64,000 nucleotides of DNA, taken from contig NZ_NGKU01000001.1 in the NCBI RefSeq assembly GCF_002140915.1, positions 726,799 to 790,798 on the forward strand, written 5' to 3'. This stretch comes from Candidatus Enterococcus testudinis. GTDB taxonomy: Bacteria; Bacillota; Bacilli; Lactobacillales; Enterococcaceae. Numbering within the stretch: position 1 is the stretch's first letter; each line of letters begins with the position of its first letter. Made by a program: the position numbers and the translations under genes. The notes below the pieces were generated by a model. The model worked only from the letters and a program-made list of their open reading frames with translations, searched no databases and had not been told where the DNA came from. This document shows, one piece after another, positions 51,790 through 63,055 of this stretch.

Positions 51790-53286
51790 ATGAAAGACTT
51801 TCAATTGAGGTTTATGACGAACAAAGAAACGATTCGGTGGTTAAAAATTTTGAATGCGTTTGAGCGCTCTGCCAATCGTTCGACCAAGGAGTTGGCACAG
51901 CTTACTTCAAGTACGACTCGGACAATCGTTGCTGATATTACGGCAATCAGAGAAGTATTTGCAGACAAGTTGTTGATCGAAGCGACGTCTGTCGGATACA
52001 TGACGACAAAACAATCTCACTTAGACTATATTGATCAAAAGCGGACACTGCTGGCAGATGAGCCGCTTTTCAAAGTTTTGGAAGGGATTTTTTATCATGA
52101 AATCAAGAGTCTCGGGGAATGGGCTGAACAACTGCATATCTCAGAAAGCAGTTTGATTCGATACTTCAAGCATGTACAAAAGGAATTATCACCCTATGGC
52201 ATTGCACTGACTGTTAATCCGGTTGATTTGATAGGGGATGAGGCAGCGATTCGTTGTTTTTTTCATGATTTTTATTATGAATCTGAGATCACCCCACATA
52301 CGATCCAGCCATCCTTGGCGGTGCAGCAATTGGCGTTTGATTTGAAGAAAGAACATTTCTTTTCAACCTATCCCAATATTTCATTAGGGGATTTTACGTA
52401 TACAGTCTATATTACACTTGAACGTTATTTGAACGGTTGTAAAATCAATCTGACCAGTAGCTATTTGCAGCGTATGACTACCCAAGATTCATTTCGCTCT
52501 TTTCAAAAAATCAATCCGTTGATAGAAGAAAAATTTGAGACAGTGTTGCCTGAAACTGAAATATTGTTTTTGTATATTTTATTGATGAGCCGGCGTTCAT
52601 TAACGGATGAAGCAGGAGAAGCGCTTTTTGTTGCTGAGAATCAACCCACTGAATCGATTACGACCGCGGCTGATCGTTTCTTGTCAGAAGTAGAAACGCA
52701 AAGTCCCAATAAACAACGGGATCAAATGTTTATTCGGTCATTTTTCACGATGTTATTTATTCGTGAGTCACTAACCCCGGCAGCCAATCAAACGATTCGT
52801 GATGTCCATGAAACGGTAGCGGCGAAATTTCCTGCTCAATTTGCTCAATATTTGGCTTTTTTTGACAGGTATGGGGCATCGATCACTGGCGGTAAAACGT
52901 CAGCTGAAAACTGTACGGTATTGATGGTTTTATATATGGATGCGCTGAAAGAAATACATTGGGGACAGTTTCAACGGATTGCGTTTCTTTTGGAAGGCAA
53001 TGCAATTGTTTGTCAAAATATTCAAGCGACAGCAATCAAGTATTTGGGTCGGTTTCAAAATGTGTATTTTCCCAATGCCATTGCGTTGGATCAAGCCTAT
53101 ATCGATCGGCATCAAATCGATTTGGTTGTGACAAATTACAGTGAATATATGAATGATTTATTGAAAAATCAACGAGCCCTGCTGTTTCAAACGATACCAG
53201 ATGCCAATGATTGGAATCGGCTGCTGCGGGAAATCAATACGCGAATCGTCAAGGAGTTTTCTTTGAAGGACACACCAATTAGTTGA
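51790..53286 (+). CDS. Mga-like/PRD-type transcriptional regulator
   Basis: 498 residues. Two N-terminal helix-turn-helix units (about 15-60: RSTKELAQLTSSTTRTIVADITAIRE; and about 95-140: LGEWAEQLHISESSLIRYFKHVQKEL) are typical of the Mga/AtxA group. The middle is helical and PRD-like, and the end resembles an EIIB-like domain (FLLEGNAIVCQNIQATAIKYLG). The ATG at 51790 follows AGGAAAAGAG; an ORF start at 51742 has a weaker site. It precedes an amidohydrolase gene by 81 bases. Confidence 0.82.
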   Translation: MKDFQLRFMTNKETIRWLKILNAFERSANRSTKELAQLTSSTTRTIVADITAIREVFADKLLIEATSVGYMTTKQSHLDYIDQKRTLLADEPLFKVLEGIFYHEIKSLGEWAEQLHISESSLIRYFKHVQKELSPYGIALTVNPVDLIGDEAAIRCFFHDFYYESEITPHTIQPSLAVQQLAFDLKKEHFFSTYPNISLGDFTYTVYITLERYLNGCKINLTSSYLQRMTTQDSFRSFQKINPLIEEKFETVLPETEILFLYILLMSRRSLTDEAGEALFVAENQPTESITTAADRFLSEVETQSPNKQRDQMFIRSFFTMLFIRESLTPAANQTIRDVHETVAAKFPAQFAQYLAFFDRYGASITGGKTSAENCTVLMVLYMDALKEIHWGQFQRIAFLLEGNAIVCQNIQATAIKYLGRFQNVYFPNAIALDQAYIDRHQIDLVVTNYSEYMNDLLKNQRALLFQTIPDANDWNRLLREINTRIVKEFSLKDTPIS

Positions 53287-53367
53287 ATCTCGGATGTTCC
53301 CTTGGCGCTAGTTCTCTTTTTTGCTACTATCAATACCATCATAGGCTTTAGATAAAGGAGCGATTTT

Positions 53368-54702
53368 TTGACCAAAAAGGCATGGATCAACTGTCGAATA
53401 TTCGATGAGGAAAGAAACAAATGGGAAATAAGGACGATACTTGTTGATCATGAGGGCCGAATAGAAGACATCACAGGAGAAGCGCCAGCTGAAAACGCAG
53501 GCTATGTCATCATCGACGGGAAGCAAGCCTATATGGTGCCTGGCTTGATCAACGCCCATGCCCACCTATTTGCATCGGGACGTCCGAGTAAGCGCCACTA
53601 TTCGACCAATGTGATCAACGCCGCCTATCGTCTGCTAAAAACAGGTGCGGGATTGGCAGTGCTTCGCCGCATCATGAAGAAACATGCGTTGATCGAATTA
53701 CATGCTGGTGTGACAACGATTCGCAGCGTAGGGGAATTTTTCTATCAAGATGTGCGCCTGCGAGATGACTTTTCGGCAACAAAAGGGACCGGTCCGGACT
53801 TGTTGACTTCTGGTTTCTTCTTGAGTACAACCGGGGGCCATGGTGCACCTTACTTGGCACTTGAAACGGATTCGCCATGGGAAGGAAGAAAAAATGTCCG
53901 TAAAAATATGCGTCAAGGTGTGGATTGGATCAAAATTTGTGTCACAGGCGGTGTGACGGATGCAAGACGGATTGGTGAAGCAGGTGCGTTACAGTTAACT
54001 GAACCAGAAGTTGCCGCAATCTGCGAAGAGGCTCATAAGAATCAGGTGATGGTGGCAGCTCATGTGCAAAGTACTGAAGGCATGCGGATTGCGTTAAAAG
54101 GCGGCGTCGATACAATTGAGCATGGGGCCCCGATGGACGATGAAATCATATCTTTATTCAAACAAAATCCTCGTGCATTGCGCGGTTATTCAGTGCTTAT
54201 ACCAACCTTTCAGGCAGCTGCACCATTTGCAATGTTAGATGAGACGACTTTGGGGATGAGCCATGTCACAGTCGAAAATGCCCGTATGGTCTATGCCAAC
54301 ATGTTGATTGGTGTCCAACAGGCTATCGCACAGGGCATCCTCTGTGGTGTCGGTAACGATGCGTCCATGACCTTTGTCACGCATTACGATTTTTGGAGAG
54401 AATTGGCAATCACTGCGGGTGCAACAGGTCTTTCAGCTGCAGAAATGCTGCAGCGTGCAACAAAAGGCAATGCAGAAATTCTAGGTATTGACCATGAGGT
54501 AGGCACGATTGAAATAGGCAAAAGGGCCAATTTTATTTTGCTGGAAGAGGATCCTCATGAAGAGTTGCGTGCACTGGCGCAACCGCGAGCAGTCGTCAAA
54601 GATGGCCATTGTATCAAGTTGAAGCCGATAAAGAAAATGACTGAGTTGGATCAGCAAATGGATGTCGTTTTACAAAAAAATCAATGCCAGCACTTCTTTT
54701 GA
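53368..54702 (+). CDS. Amidohydrolase (imidazolonepropionase/Xaa-Pro dipeptidase-like, M38 superfamily)
   Basis: 444 residues of the metal-dependent amidohydrolase superfamily. Metal motif HAHLF near residue 62 (GLINAHAHLF), a Lys in VDWIKICVTGG, HVQSTEGM and IEHGAPMDDE histidines, and GVGNDASM with the catalytic Asp. Such proteins hydrolyse cyclic amides, dipeptides or mycotoxins; the substrate is unknown. The start is TTG with AAAGGAG 7 bases upstream. It is not an allantoinase: the signature differs and it is outside the allantoate island. Confidence 0.82.
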   Translation: MTKKAWINCRIFDEERNKWEIRTILVDHEGRIEDITGEAPAENAGYVIIDGKQAYMVPGLINAHAHLFASGRPSKRHYSTNVINAAYRLLKTGAGLAVLRRIMKKHALIELHAGVTTIRSVGEFFYQDVRLRDDFSATKGTGPDLLTSGFFLSTTGGHGAPYLALETDSPWEGRKNVRKNMRQGVDWIKICVTGGVTDARRIGEAGALQLTEPEVAAICEEAHKNQVMVAAHVQSTEGMRIALKGGVDTIEHGAPMDDEIISLFKQNPRALRGYSVLIPTFQAAAPFAMLDETTLGMSHVTVENARMVYANMLIGVQQAIAQGILCGVGNDASMTFVTHYDFWRELAITAGATGLSAAEMLQRATKGNAEILGIDHEVGTIEIGKRANFILLEEDPHEELRALAQPRAVVKDGHCIKLKPIKKMTELDQQMDVVLQKNQCQHFF

Positions 54703-54731
54703 TCATCATTGACAACAGACATAAAATGTCA

Positions 54732-54760
54732 TTGACAAGTATTTTTTGAAGTGCTATTAT
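54732..54760 (+). promoter_or_regulatory. Promoter of the bgl operon
   Basis: Consensus TTGACA (54732-54737), 17-base spacer and extended -10 TGC-TATTAT (54752-54760). Strong, as expected for an operon controlled by antitermination. Confidence 0.85.
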
Positions 54761-54780
54761 AGCCATGTAAATAAGAGAAC

Positions 54781-54868
54781 GGTTACAGATGTGCTGTAAC
54801 CAAGAGGCGTGTTACTGGCTAAGCAGGCAAACCTCATATTCTGCCAAGGGCGGAGTATGGGGTTTTTT
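54781..54868 (+). promoter_or_regulatory. RAT antiterminator/terminator switch of the bgl operon
   Basis: The ribonucleic antiterminator spans about 54804-54833 (GTGTTACTGGCT...GCAGGCAAACC). It overlaps the terminator AACCTCATATTCTGCC / GGCGGAGTATGGGGTT followed by seven T (54829-54868). The dephosphorylation-sensitive antiterminator encoded next binds the RAT. Ahead of it is a perfect hairpin GGTTACAG, 5 bases, CTGTAACC (54781-54801) near the 5' end. Confidence 0.9.
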
Positions 54869-54892
54869 TATGCGTCAATTTTGGAGGAAACC

Positions 54893-55750
54893 ATGAAAAT
54901 CAAAAAATTTCTAAACAACAATGTTGTCTTATTGAAAAAAGGCAGCAACGAAATCATCGGCTTTTCGACAGGCATCAGCTTCAATAAAAAAGTAGGAGAT
55001 GATGTGGAAGAGCAAGACTTTGAAAAAATCTTTGTGCTTGATACCCATGCGATGTTGGAGCATTTCAGCTATCAATTAGGGAAATGTGATCCCCGTTATG
55101 TGGCGATCGTGGCAAAAATCGTGGCCTATGCAAAACAGAATTATCAGTTAGCGATCAGTGATTATATTTATTTGACGTTATTGGACCATATCGATTTCAC
55201 GGTACATCGGATCAAGCAGCACATGACTTTTCATAGTCCGCTGCAATGGGACGTAAGACGCTTTTATCCGGATGAATATGCGATTGGTGTCTATGCTGTG
55301 CAATTATTGGAACAAGAATTGGCCATCGATGTACCGACAGAAGAAGCGATATCGATTGCTCTGCATTTCGTTAATGTACAGTCACAAAAGAAAGACATGA
55401 CTGTCACCAATCGAATCGCCAAGTTTATCGAAGATGTACTGACGATCGTTAAATATGAATATAAGCAAAATTTTGACGAAAATAGTTTTCACTATTCTCG
55501 GTTTGTGACCCATTTGCATTATTTTGCGCAAAATGTGATCAACCATACAATGCCTGGATATGAAGAATCTTCTTTATATCAACAAATCGAGAAGATGTAT
55601 CCGCAAGCTTTTCATTGTGTGTCCAAAATCAAGATCTATATCAAAAATACCTATGATATTACTATTTCAGAAAACGAAGAAATTTATTTATCCCTCCATA
55701 TCCAGAAATTGACGGAGCAAGGAGAGAAGGAGAAAAATCATGGATTATAA
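54893..55750 (+). CDS. licT: BglG/LicT family transcriptional antiterminator
   Basis: 285 residues: CAT RNA-binding domain (1-57; MKIKKFLNNNVVLLKKGSNE), PRD1 (about 65-170) and PRD2 (about 172-280) with regulatory histidines. In the absence of beta-glucoside the cognate EII phosphorylates and inactivates it; with sugar it binds the RAT and prevents termination. ATG at 54893 follows TTGGAGG; the open frame from 54809 lies in the RAT. It overlaps the EII gene by 11 bases. Confidence 0.93.
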   Translation: MKIKKFLNNNVVLLKKGSNEIIGFSTGISFNKKVGDDVEEQDFEKIFVLDTHAMLEHFSYQLGKCDPRYVAIVAKIVAYAKQNYQLAISDYIYLTLLDHIDFTVHRIKQHMTFHSPLQWDVRRFYPDEYAIGVYAVQLLEQELAIDVPTEEAISIALHFVNVQSQKKDMTVTNRIAKFIEDVLTIVKYEYKQNFDENSFHYSRFVTHLHYFAQNVINHTMPGYEESSLYQQIEKMYPQAFHCVSKIKIYIKNTYDITISENEEIYLSLHIQKLTEQGEKEKNHGL

Positions 55751-57602
55751 ACAATTAGCCAATGATATTTATGAAAAAGTCGGTGGTGGTAAAAATATTC
55801 AGCATGTGACCCATTGTGCGACACGGTTACGATTTACTTTAGCTGATGATAAGAAAGCCGACAGCGAAGGCATCAAACAGTTAAAAGGTGTGACTGGGTT
55901 AGTACAAGGCAATGGCCAATATCAAGTGATTATTGGACCAGATGTCTCTAGTGTCTATGCGCAACTGCCAAATACAGAATCTACTACGGATACATCATCA
56001 AACAGCAATTCAGTCGTTTCTCGCTTATTGGACTTTATTGCAGGTTGTTTCACACCAATGATCGCGATTATCGCAGCAGGCGGGATGTTGCAAGTTGTGT
56101 TATCTTTATTAGAATTATCAGGCATTTTGGCAGCAACGGATGATACGTATCTTGTCTTATATCAAGTATCTCAAGCAGCGTTCTTCTTTATTCCTGTTTA
56201 TTTAGGGAATTCTGTAGCCAAGCGTTTGAAAATCGATCCTTTCTTAGGTAGTTATGTCGGTGGAATTTTCGTAATGCCCGGTTTGACAGCCTTATTGAGT
56301 CAAGAAGGCGGCATCACTTTGTTTGGCCTAACTGTGCCAAATGTCAGTTATAATGCATCTGTTTTACCTGTCTTGTTGACAGTCTGGTTGATGTCGTATG
56401 TCTACCGTTTTGCAGATCGGATTTTGCCGAACAGCGTCAAATTTATCTTACGTCCTTTGATTGCGATTATCGTGATCACGCCATTTGCATTATTGCTTAT
56501 TGGACCTTTAGGTGTAACGATTGGGAATTATGTCTCACAATTCCTAAATTTCTTGACGAATAATTTTGGTCCATTGGCTGTCTTGTTCATGGGTGCTTTT
56601 GCGCAATTATTGGTAATGACAGGCATGCATACCACGCTGACACCGATTCTTTTGACCTCACTTGCTACCTACGGCTACGATGATTTGATCGTTCCAGGAA
56701 TGTTGTTAGGATTAGCAGCTGAAGCAGCAATCTGTTTAGCAGCGGGAATCAAAGCCAAAGATCCAGAATTCAAACAAGTCAGCTTTTCATCAGCGATCAC
56801 TGCATTGATGGGTGTTTCTGAGCCTGCCTTATACGGGGTAACACTACGCTTGAAAAAACCAATCGTCGGTATGATTCTAGGTGGTGCTGTTGGTGGCCTG
56901 TATTTTGGATTGATGAAAATCAATACCCCAGTGGTCATTGCTTCCTTTGTCGCACTGCCTTCTTACAGCAATGTCTTGCATGCAACTATCGGTTCGCTGA
57001 TCACGTTTGCGATTGCCTTTGCGTATACATGGTTCGTGGTCAAAGACAGTGATTTTCCTAACAATAACGTTGCTATTGTTCCAGAAACAACAACAGCTCA
57101 AAGCGATACATCTGCTGAAGATGCAGAAGCGGGTCAACAAGCGGCCGTTGAAAAAATCGTATTCTCTCCATTGCAAGGTGTGGCCATTCCTTTGGCTGAA
57201 ACCAATGATCAAGCCTTCGCTTCGTTGGCTTTAGGGAAAGGTGTTGCAGTAAAACCGCAAGACGACACGATTGCTGCCCCTTTTTCTGGAAAAGTTTCTG
57301 CTGTATTTCCAGGGAACCATGCAATTGGTATTACGAGTAATGATGGGATTGAATTATTGATCCATATTGGTATCGATACAGTCAATATGCAAGGCGATGG
57401 CTTTAGTCGACAAGTCAATGATGGAGATACCTTTACAACAGGTCAAGCATTGCTGCATTTTGATTCTGCTAAAATTGCCGCAGCTGGTTATGAAGATACA
57501 GTCATGATCACTGTCACGAATACGATGAACTTTTTGGATGTCGTACCATTGGCTGCACATCAAGAGATCCAAGCAGGGGACCACTTGCTTGCTGTGTTTT
57601 AA
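55740..57602 (+). CDS. bglP: PTS beta-glucoside transporter EIIBCA
   Basis: 620 residues in the order EIIB (1-85; C26 in HCATRLRFTL), EIIC (about 105-450, with MHTTLTPILLTS and GVSEPALYGV) and EIIA (about 475-610; H542 in LLIHIGIDTVNM). Takes up and phosphorylates beta-glucosides such as salicin, arbutin or cellobiose. Its overlap with the antiterminator gene suits their known regulatory contact. Confidence 0.94.
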   Translation: MDYKQLANDIYEKVGGGKNIQHVTHCATRLRFTLADDKKADSEGIKQLKGVTGLVQGNGQYQVIIGPDVSSVYAQLPNTESTTDTSSNSNSVVSRLLDFIAGCFTPMIAIIAAGGMLQVVLSLLELSGILAATDDTYLVLYQVSQAAFFFIPVYLGNSVAKRLKIDPFLGSYVGGIFVMPGLTALLSQEGGITLFGLTVPNVSYNASVLPVLLTVWLMSYVYRFADRILPNSVKFILRPLIAIIVITPFALLLIGPLGVTIGNYVSQFLNFLTNNFGPLAVLFMGAFAQLLVMTGMHTTLTPILLTSLATYGYDDLIVPGMLLGLAAEAAICLAAGIKAKDPEFKQVSFSSAITALMGVSEPALYGVTLRLKKPIVGMILGGAVGGLYFGLMKINTPVVIASFVALPSYSNVLHATIGSLITFAIAFAYTWFVVKDSDFPNNNVAIVPETTTAQSDTSAEDAEAGQQAAVEKIVFSPLQGVAIPLAETNDQAFASLALGKGVAVKPQDDTIAAPFSGKVSAVFPGNHAIGITSNDGIELLIHIGIDTVNMQGDGFSRQVNDGDTFTTGQALLHFDSAKIAAAGYEDTVMITVTNTMNFLDVVPLAAHQEIQAGDHLLAVF

Positions 57603-57614
57603 GCACATCGATGA

Positions 57615-59084
<1,470 letters not shown>

Positions 59085-59092
59085 CACTATAC

Positions 59093-59120
59093 AAAAAGGA
59101 GCCTTTTAGGCTCCTTTTTG
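59093..59120. terminator. Terminator of the bgl operon
   Basis: AAAAAGGAGCC (59093-59103), TTTTA loop, GGCTCCTTTTT (59109-59119). It is symmetrical and may also serve the convergent amidohydrolase gene. Confidence 0.92.
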
Positions 59121-59135
59121 TTCTATCAATACAGG

Positions 59136-60737
59136 CTACGTATTCCTAACCACAAATTGACCATCAAAAATGGTTGCTGCTACTTTCACCTCTAGCAATT
59201 CTTCGGGAGACAAGGACAAAATATTCTCAGACAAAATACAAATATCCGCCAATTGACCTACCTCAAGACCACCAATATCTTGACGGCTCAACGCTTTGGC
59301 AGCACCTGCGGTATGGGCATATAATGCATCAGCAATGGAAATCTTTTCTGTCGGCATCAACCCGCCGGCTGGCTGGCCATTTTTTTCGCTGCGGGCCACA
59401 GCATAATAGATAGAATCCAATGGAGTGACATCAATGACCACTGGTGTATCTGTACCGAATGCGAGCGTTGCCCCTTGCTGCAAGAAAGAGCGAAAGGGAA
59501 ACATTTGTTGTGCCCGTTTTTCACCGACTTCTTCATCTAGGGTTTCCCAACCGACTAGCAAATGGCTAGGTTGAACAGACAGAACCAATTGTTCTTGTTC
59601 GACTAAAGGCAAATCGGCTGCATCCATCACTTCTAAATGTTCTAAAGTATTGTATTTGCCAGCAGATAGTGGATAAAGGGCAGCACTTTCTTGGTAATAG
59701 CGCAGTGCTTGCTGGATGGCGCGGTCACCGATCGTATGGATCCGCATCGGCCAATCCTGTTGATTGGCAGTCAAGATCAACTGCCGCATGCGTTCAACAT
59801 CAATCAATGGCATGCCAACATCGCCATCAAAATAAGGTGTTTCATAACGCTCTTTCAAAAAAGCCGTATGGGTACTGGTCACACCATCAAAGAATTGTTT
59901 GACACCGCCCATTTGTACTTTTTCAGAACGGAAACGTTGGTAGCATTCTTCTAGCAAACGGGTATCTTCCCGCATCGCAGGGTAGAAGACTGTCCGCACA
60001 GTGGCCGCTGATTCCGTTTTGTTGTATAAAGCTGGGTAGACTAGATCATCCCAGCTTTCCCCAGTCAATGCGACGTCTCCAATCGTTGTGATGCCATATT
60101 GATTGAGTTGCTGCATATAGGCAAGAAACGCAGCTGGACTTTCAAGTTGAAAGACATGCAAGACCTCCGCTAAGTAATGAATGGCGATTGCTTCTAAAAA
60201 ACATCCCGTTAAACGATTGTTTTCCATCAATGCTTCGCCGCTGATCCCTTGGGGCAAACGATCCGGTGTGATCCCAAGGACCTCGATAGCGCGACTATTT
60301 AACCAAATACTGTGGGCATCGCCGGCAATCAACATGACGGGGATATCTGAACAGTAATGATCGATGCTGGCTTTTGTTGGATAAACTTGTTGACCAAAAT
60401 CACTGCTGAACCAGCCAATCCCAATTTTCCAGCCATGTTTGACAGGAATCAACGGCACCTGGCAGGCAACCGCTTCTTCTGTCAAACCAGTGATATGGGT
60501 CAAGGCTCCTTGATGAAGAAGCGCCGATAAATAGAAGTGCACATGGGCATCAATCAGACCAGGAATAACCATTTGATCGTTTAGATCAATGATTTCTGTA
60601 TCATGAGGCAGTGTTTGTGGCAATTGATCCCTTTGTCCACGGTCAATGATTCGATGACCCTCAATCAACAAGTAGCCAGAAAAAGTCGTCTGGCTCTCGG
60701 TATCAAAAATAAAATTAGACGTCAATAATAGCGCCAT
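59136..60737 (-). CDS. YtcJ-like amidohydrolase (Amidohydro_3)
   Basis: 533 residues. Metal site VIPGLIDAHVHFY (about residue 58), HTIGDRAIQQALRYY (the conserved His), NTLEHLEVMDAADLP and FGTDTPVV. The family hydrolyses N-acyl or formamide-type bonds; the substrate here is unknown. Its ATG directly follows the stop of the upstream polyamine-binding protein gene (TAAATG), so translation is coupled and the substrate may be what that protein imports. Confidence 0.85.
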   Translation of the reverse strand: MALLLTSNFIFDTESQTTFSGYLLIEGHRIIDRGQRDQLPQTLPHDTEIIDLNDQMVIPGLIDAHVHFYLSALLHQGALTHITGLTEEAVACQVPLIPVKHGWKIGIGWFSSDFGQQVYPTKASIDHYCSDIPVMLIAGDAHSIWLNSRAIEVLGITPDRLPQGISGEALMENNRLTGCFLEAIAIHYLAEVLHVFQLESPAAFLAYMQQLNQYGITTIGDVALTGESWDDLVYPALYNKTESAATVRTVFYPAMREDTRLLEECYQRFRSEKVQMGGVKQFFDGVTSTHTAFLKERYETPYFDGDVGMPLIDVERMRQLILTANQQDWPMRIHTIGDRAIQQALRYYQESAALYPLSAGKYNTLEHLEVMDAADLPLVEQEQLVLSVQPSHLLVGWETLDEEVGEKRAQQMFPFRSFLQQGATLAFGTDTPVVIDVTPLDSIYYAVARSEKNGQPAGGLMPTEKISIADALYAHTAGAAKALSRQDIGGLEVGQLADICILSENILSLSPEELLEVKVAATIFDGQFVVRNT

Positions 60738-61817
60738 TTATAATCCCAACTTCCATTCTAAGAAAAAATCATTGTAGCGTTCTACGGTATCTTTTCCTAA
60801 ATATTCATAATGTTCCATGAGATCCATTGCACTAGGATCAGGATAAAAGGCTTTGTCTTGAGTCAACGCACGCGGCAGCATGGCTTTGGCTGCTTCACTA
60901 GGCGTAGCATAGCCGACATATTCAGCATTTTGCGCGGCATTTTCTGGTCGCAGCATAAAGTTGATGAAGGCATACGCCCCAGCTTGGTTGCCAGCTGTTT
61001 TTGGAATCGCAAAATTATCAGTCCAAATGGCACCGCCATCGTTTGGTACTACGTAACGAACGGCTGGATTTTCAGCCATGACATAAGCCGCATCGCCTGA
61101 GTAGCCAATGCCGATAGGAGCGTCGTTGTTGATCATCAATGTTTTGATTTCATCGGTTAGAACGGCTTTGACATTCGGCCGCAGATCCGCCAATTTCTCA
61201 ACAGCTGCTGCCAATGCGGCAGGATCTTGTTCATTTTGAGAATCACCCAATACTTGCAATGCCAAGCCCAGTGTTTCTCTGGCGCCATCGACCATCAAAA
61301 TATCATTTTTGAAAGCTGGATTCCATAAATCTGACCAGCCCTTGATCAACGTAGGATCAATTTCATCCGTATTGACCATGATGCCGATCGTACCCCAAAA
61401 ATACGGGATAGAATAGGTATTGTCAGGATCAAAGGCTTGATCCATCAAAAAAGCAGACAAATCTTCTGTACCTGTCAATTTGCTATGATCCAAAGGCAAC
61501 AATAGTCCTTCTTCAATCATTTTTGGAATGATCGATTCACTTGGGAAAATCAAATCGTAGCGCGTTCCGCCTTGTTTGACTTTCGTTTCCATTGCTTCAT
61601 TTGAATCAAATGTATTATAGATCACCGAGTAACCACTCTCAGCTTCAAATTTCTCTATCAAATCAGGATCGATATATTCTCCCCAATTATAAATGATCAG
61701 CGAATTAGGATCAGTAGAAGACACCGCACCTGATTCCTTCGAAAGGACTGTCGTTGCAATCAACAATAACGACAAAACACCAACGATTCCGCCAAAAAAT
61801 ACCCACAACCTTTTCAA
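60738..61817 (-). CDS. Spermidine/putrescine-type ABC transporter substrate-binding protein (PotD-like), orphan
   Basis: 359 residues with an N-terminal signal anchor (about 5-24) and no lipobox Cys, then the PotD fold: LIIYNWGEYIDPDLIEKFE, TFDSNEAMETKVKQGG, VPYFWGT-like IPYFWGTIGIM, and IPKTAGNQAGAYAFINFML. Start TTG at 61817 is chosen because GAGGGA lies 9 bases upstream and MKRLWVFFG follows; a TTG at 61838 lacks a site. The usual potABC genes are absent. It precedes the YtcJ-like gene with no spacing. Confidence 0.85.
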   Translation of the reverse strand: MKRLWVFFGGIVGVLSLLLIATTVLSKESGAVSSTDPNSLIIYNWGEYIDPDLIEKFEAESGYSVIYNTFDSNEAMETKVKQGGTRYDLIFPSESIIPKMIEEGLLLPLDHSKLTGTEDLSAFLMDQAFDPDNTYSIPYFWGTIGIMVNTDEIDPTLIKGWSDLWNPAFKNDILMVDGARETLGLALQVLGDSQNEQDPAALAAAVEKLADLRPNVKAVLTDEIKTLMINNDAPIGIGYSGDAAYVMAENPAVRYVVPNDGGAIWTDNFAIPKTAGNQAGAYAFINFMLRPENAAQNAEYVGYATPSEAAKAMLPRALTQDKAFYPDPSAMDLMEHYEYLGKDTVERYNDFFLEWKLGL

Positions 61818-62077
61818 TGCTTCAATTCCCTCTTTCAATTGTTTTTTTTATTTCTTGAGTAGATTAGCTGATTTAGATTGAAAAGGCAACAAAAAAATCA
61901 ATGTGAAAATCAATAGCAAAATTAACTAGTAGTTTTGTTAAAAAACAGCAAATATTCTCTCATCCTCAATCAAATCGTTTGTCAAAATGTTTCTTTATCA
62001 CTACCCTTATGGTACAAAGACAAGAATGAATATAGATCTAGTTTATTTTTGTCAGTGAATAAGGAGTGGAACAATCA

Positions 62078-63019
62078 ATGAACACAAGAGCAATCGTTAT
62101 CAATGCCTATGGTGGCAAAGAAGAATTAGTAGAAGCAAACGTAACACTGCCCGCGTTAGAGGCTGATCAAATCTTGGTCAAAACAGCGGCAACATCGATT
62201 AATCCCATCGACTGGAAGTTGCGAGAAGGTTATTTGAAACAAATGTTTCCATGGCAATTCCCAATTATTCTTGGCTGGGACGTTGCTGGAGAAGTGGTTG
62301 AAATCGGATCAGCTGTGACAACTTTCAAAGTTGGGGATGCCGTTTATGCGCGCCCGGATACGACACCATTTGGTACCTATGCTGATTATGCGATCGTGGA
62401 TGCAACATTGGCCGCTTTCAAACCAGAAAATCAAACATTTGCAGAAGCTGCAGCGGTACCGTTAGCAGGCTTGACTGCTTATCAAGCATTGTTCGAACAC
62501 GGTCATTTAGAAGCTGGTGAGAAAGTCTTGATCCATGCAGGTGCTGGTGGTGTGGGAACCTATGCTATCCAGATGGCCAAAGCAGCGGGCGCATATGTCA
62601 TCACCACTGCAAGTCCACGCAACCATGAACTATTGCGTTCTTTAGGGGCTGATGAAGTCATTGATTATCATACCACTGATTTCGAAACGACATTGTCAGC
62701 GATCGATTTAGTCTTTGATACCATGGGAGGAGACGTACAGCGCAAAAGCTATACCGTGTTGAAACCCAAAGGTCGTCTGATTACGATTCTCAGTGTTGAA
62801 GATGAAGAAGCTGGCAAAGAAAAAGAAATCATGGCCAAAGCGATTTGGTTGAGAACCAATGGCGAACAATTGAAAGAAATTGCCGCTCTGATTGAAGCAG
62901 GCGATGTCAAAAGTGTGATTGGTGCAACATTCCCATTAACGGCACAAGGCATTTATGATGCGCATGCCCTCAGCGAGACCCACCATGCAGTAGGCAAAAT
63001 CGTCATCGACAATCAATAA
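62078..63019 (+). CDS. NADP-dependent quinone-oxidoreductase-like medium-chain dehydrogenase
   Basis: 313 residues, zinc-free MDR family. N-terminal GroES-like domain (AATSINPIDWKLREGY; PIILGWDVAGEVVEIG), then Rossmann domain with EKVLIHAGAGGVGTYAIQMAK. Reduces quinones or enones with NADPH. The ATG at 62078 has AAGGAGTGG upstream; an in-frame GTG at 62066 overlaps that site and is rejected. A short downstream gene follows after 36 bases. Confidence 0.88.
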   Translation: MNTRAIVINAYGGKEELVEANVTLPALEADQILVKTAATSINPIDWKLREGYLKQMFPWQFPIILGWDVAGEVVEIGSAVTTFKVGDAVYARPDTTPFGTYADYAIVDATLAAFKPENQTFAEAAAVPLAGLTAYQALFEHGHLEAGEKVLIHAGAGGVGTYAIQMAKAAGAYVITTASPRNHELLRSLGADEVIDYHTTDFETTLSAIDLVFDTMGGDVQRKSYTVLKPKGRLITILSVEDEEAGKEKEIMAKAIWLRTNGEQLKEIAALIEAGDVKSVIGATFPLTAQGIYDAHALSETHHAVGKIVIDNQ

Positions 63020-63055
63020 GCCACCCGAAGGACTAGGACGAAAGGAGATTGAAGG

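Noticed and set aside
53368-54702. Amidohydrolase as the missing allantoinase
   Set aside because: Its motifs are those of imidazolonepropionase-like M38 proteins. It is 15 kb away from the allantoate island and next to an Mga-like regulator.
54809-54892. Longer start of the antiterminator gene
   Set aside because: These codons are the RAT and terminator; the ATG at 54893 has TTGGAGG directly before it.
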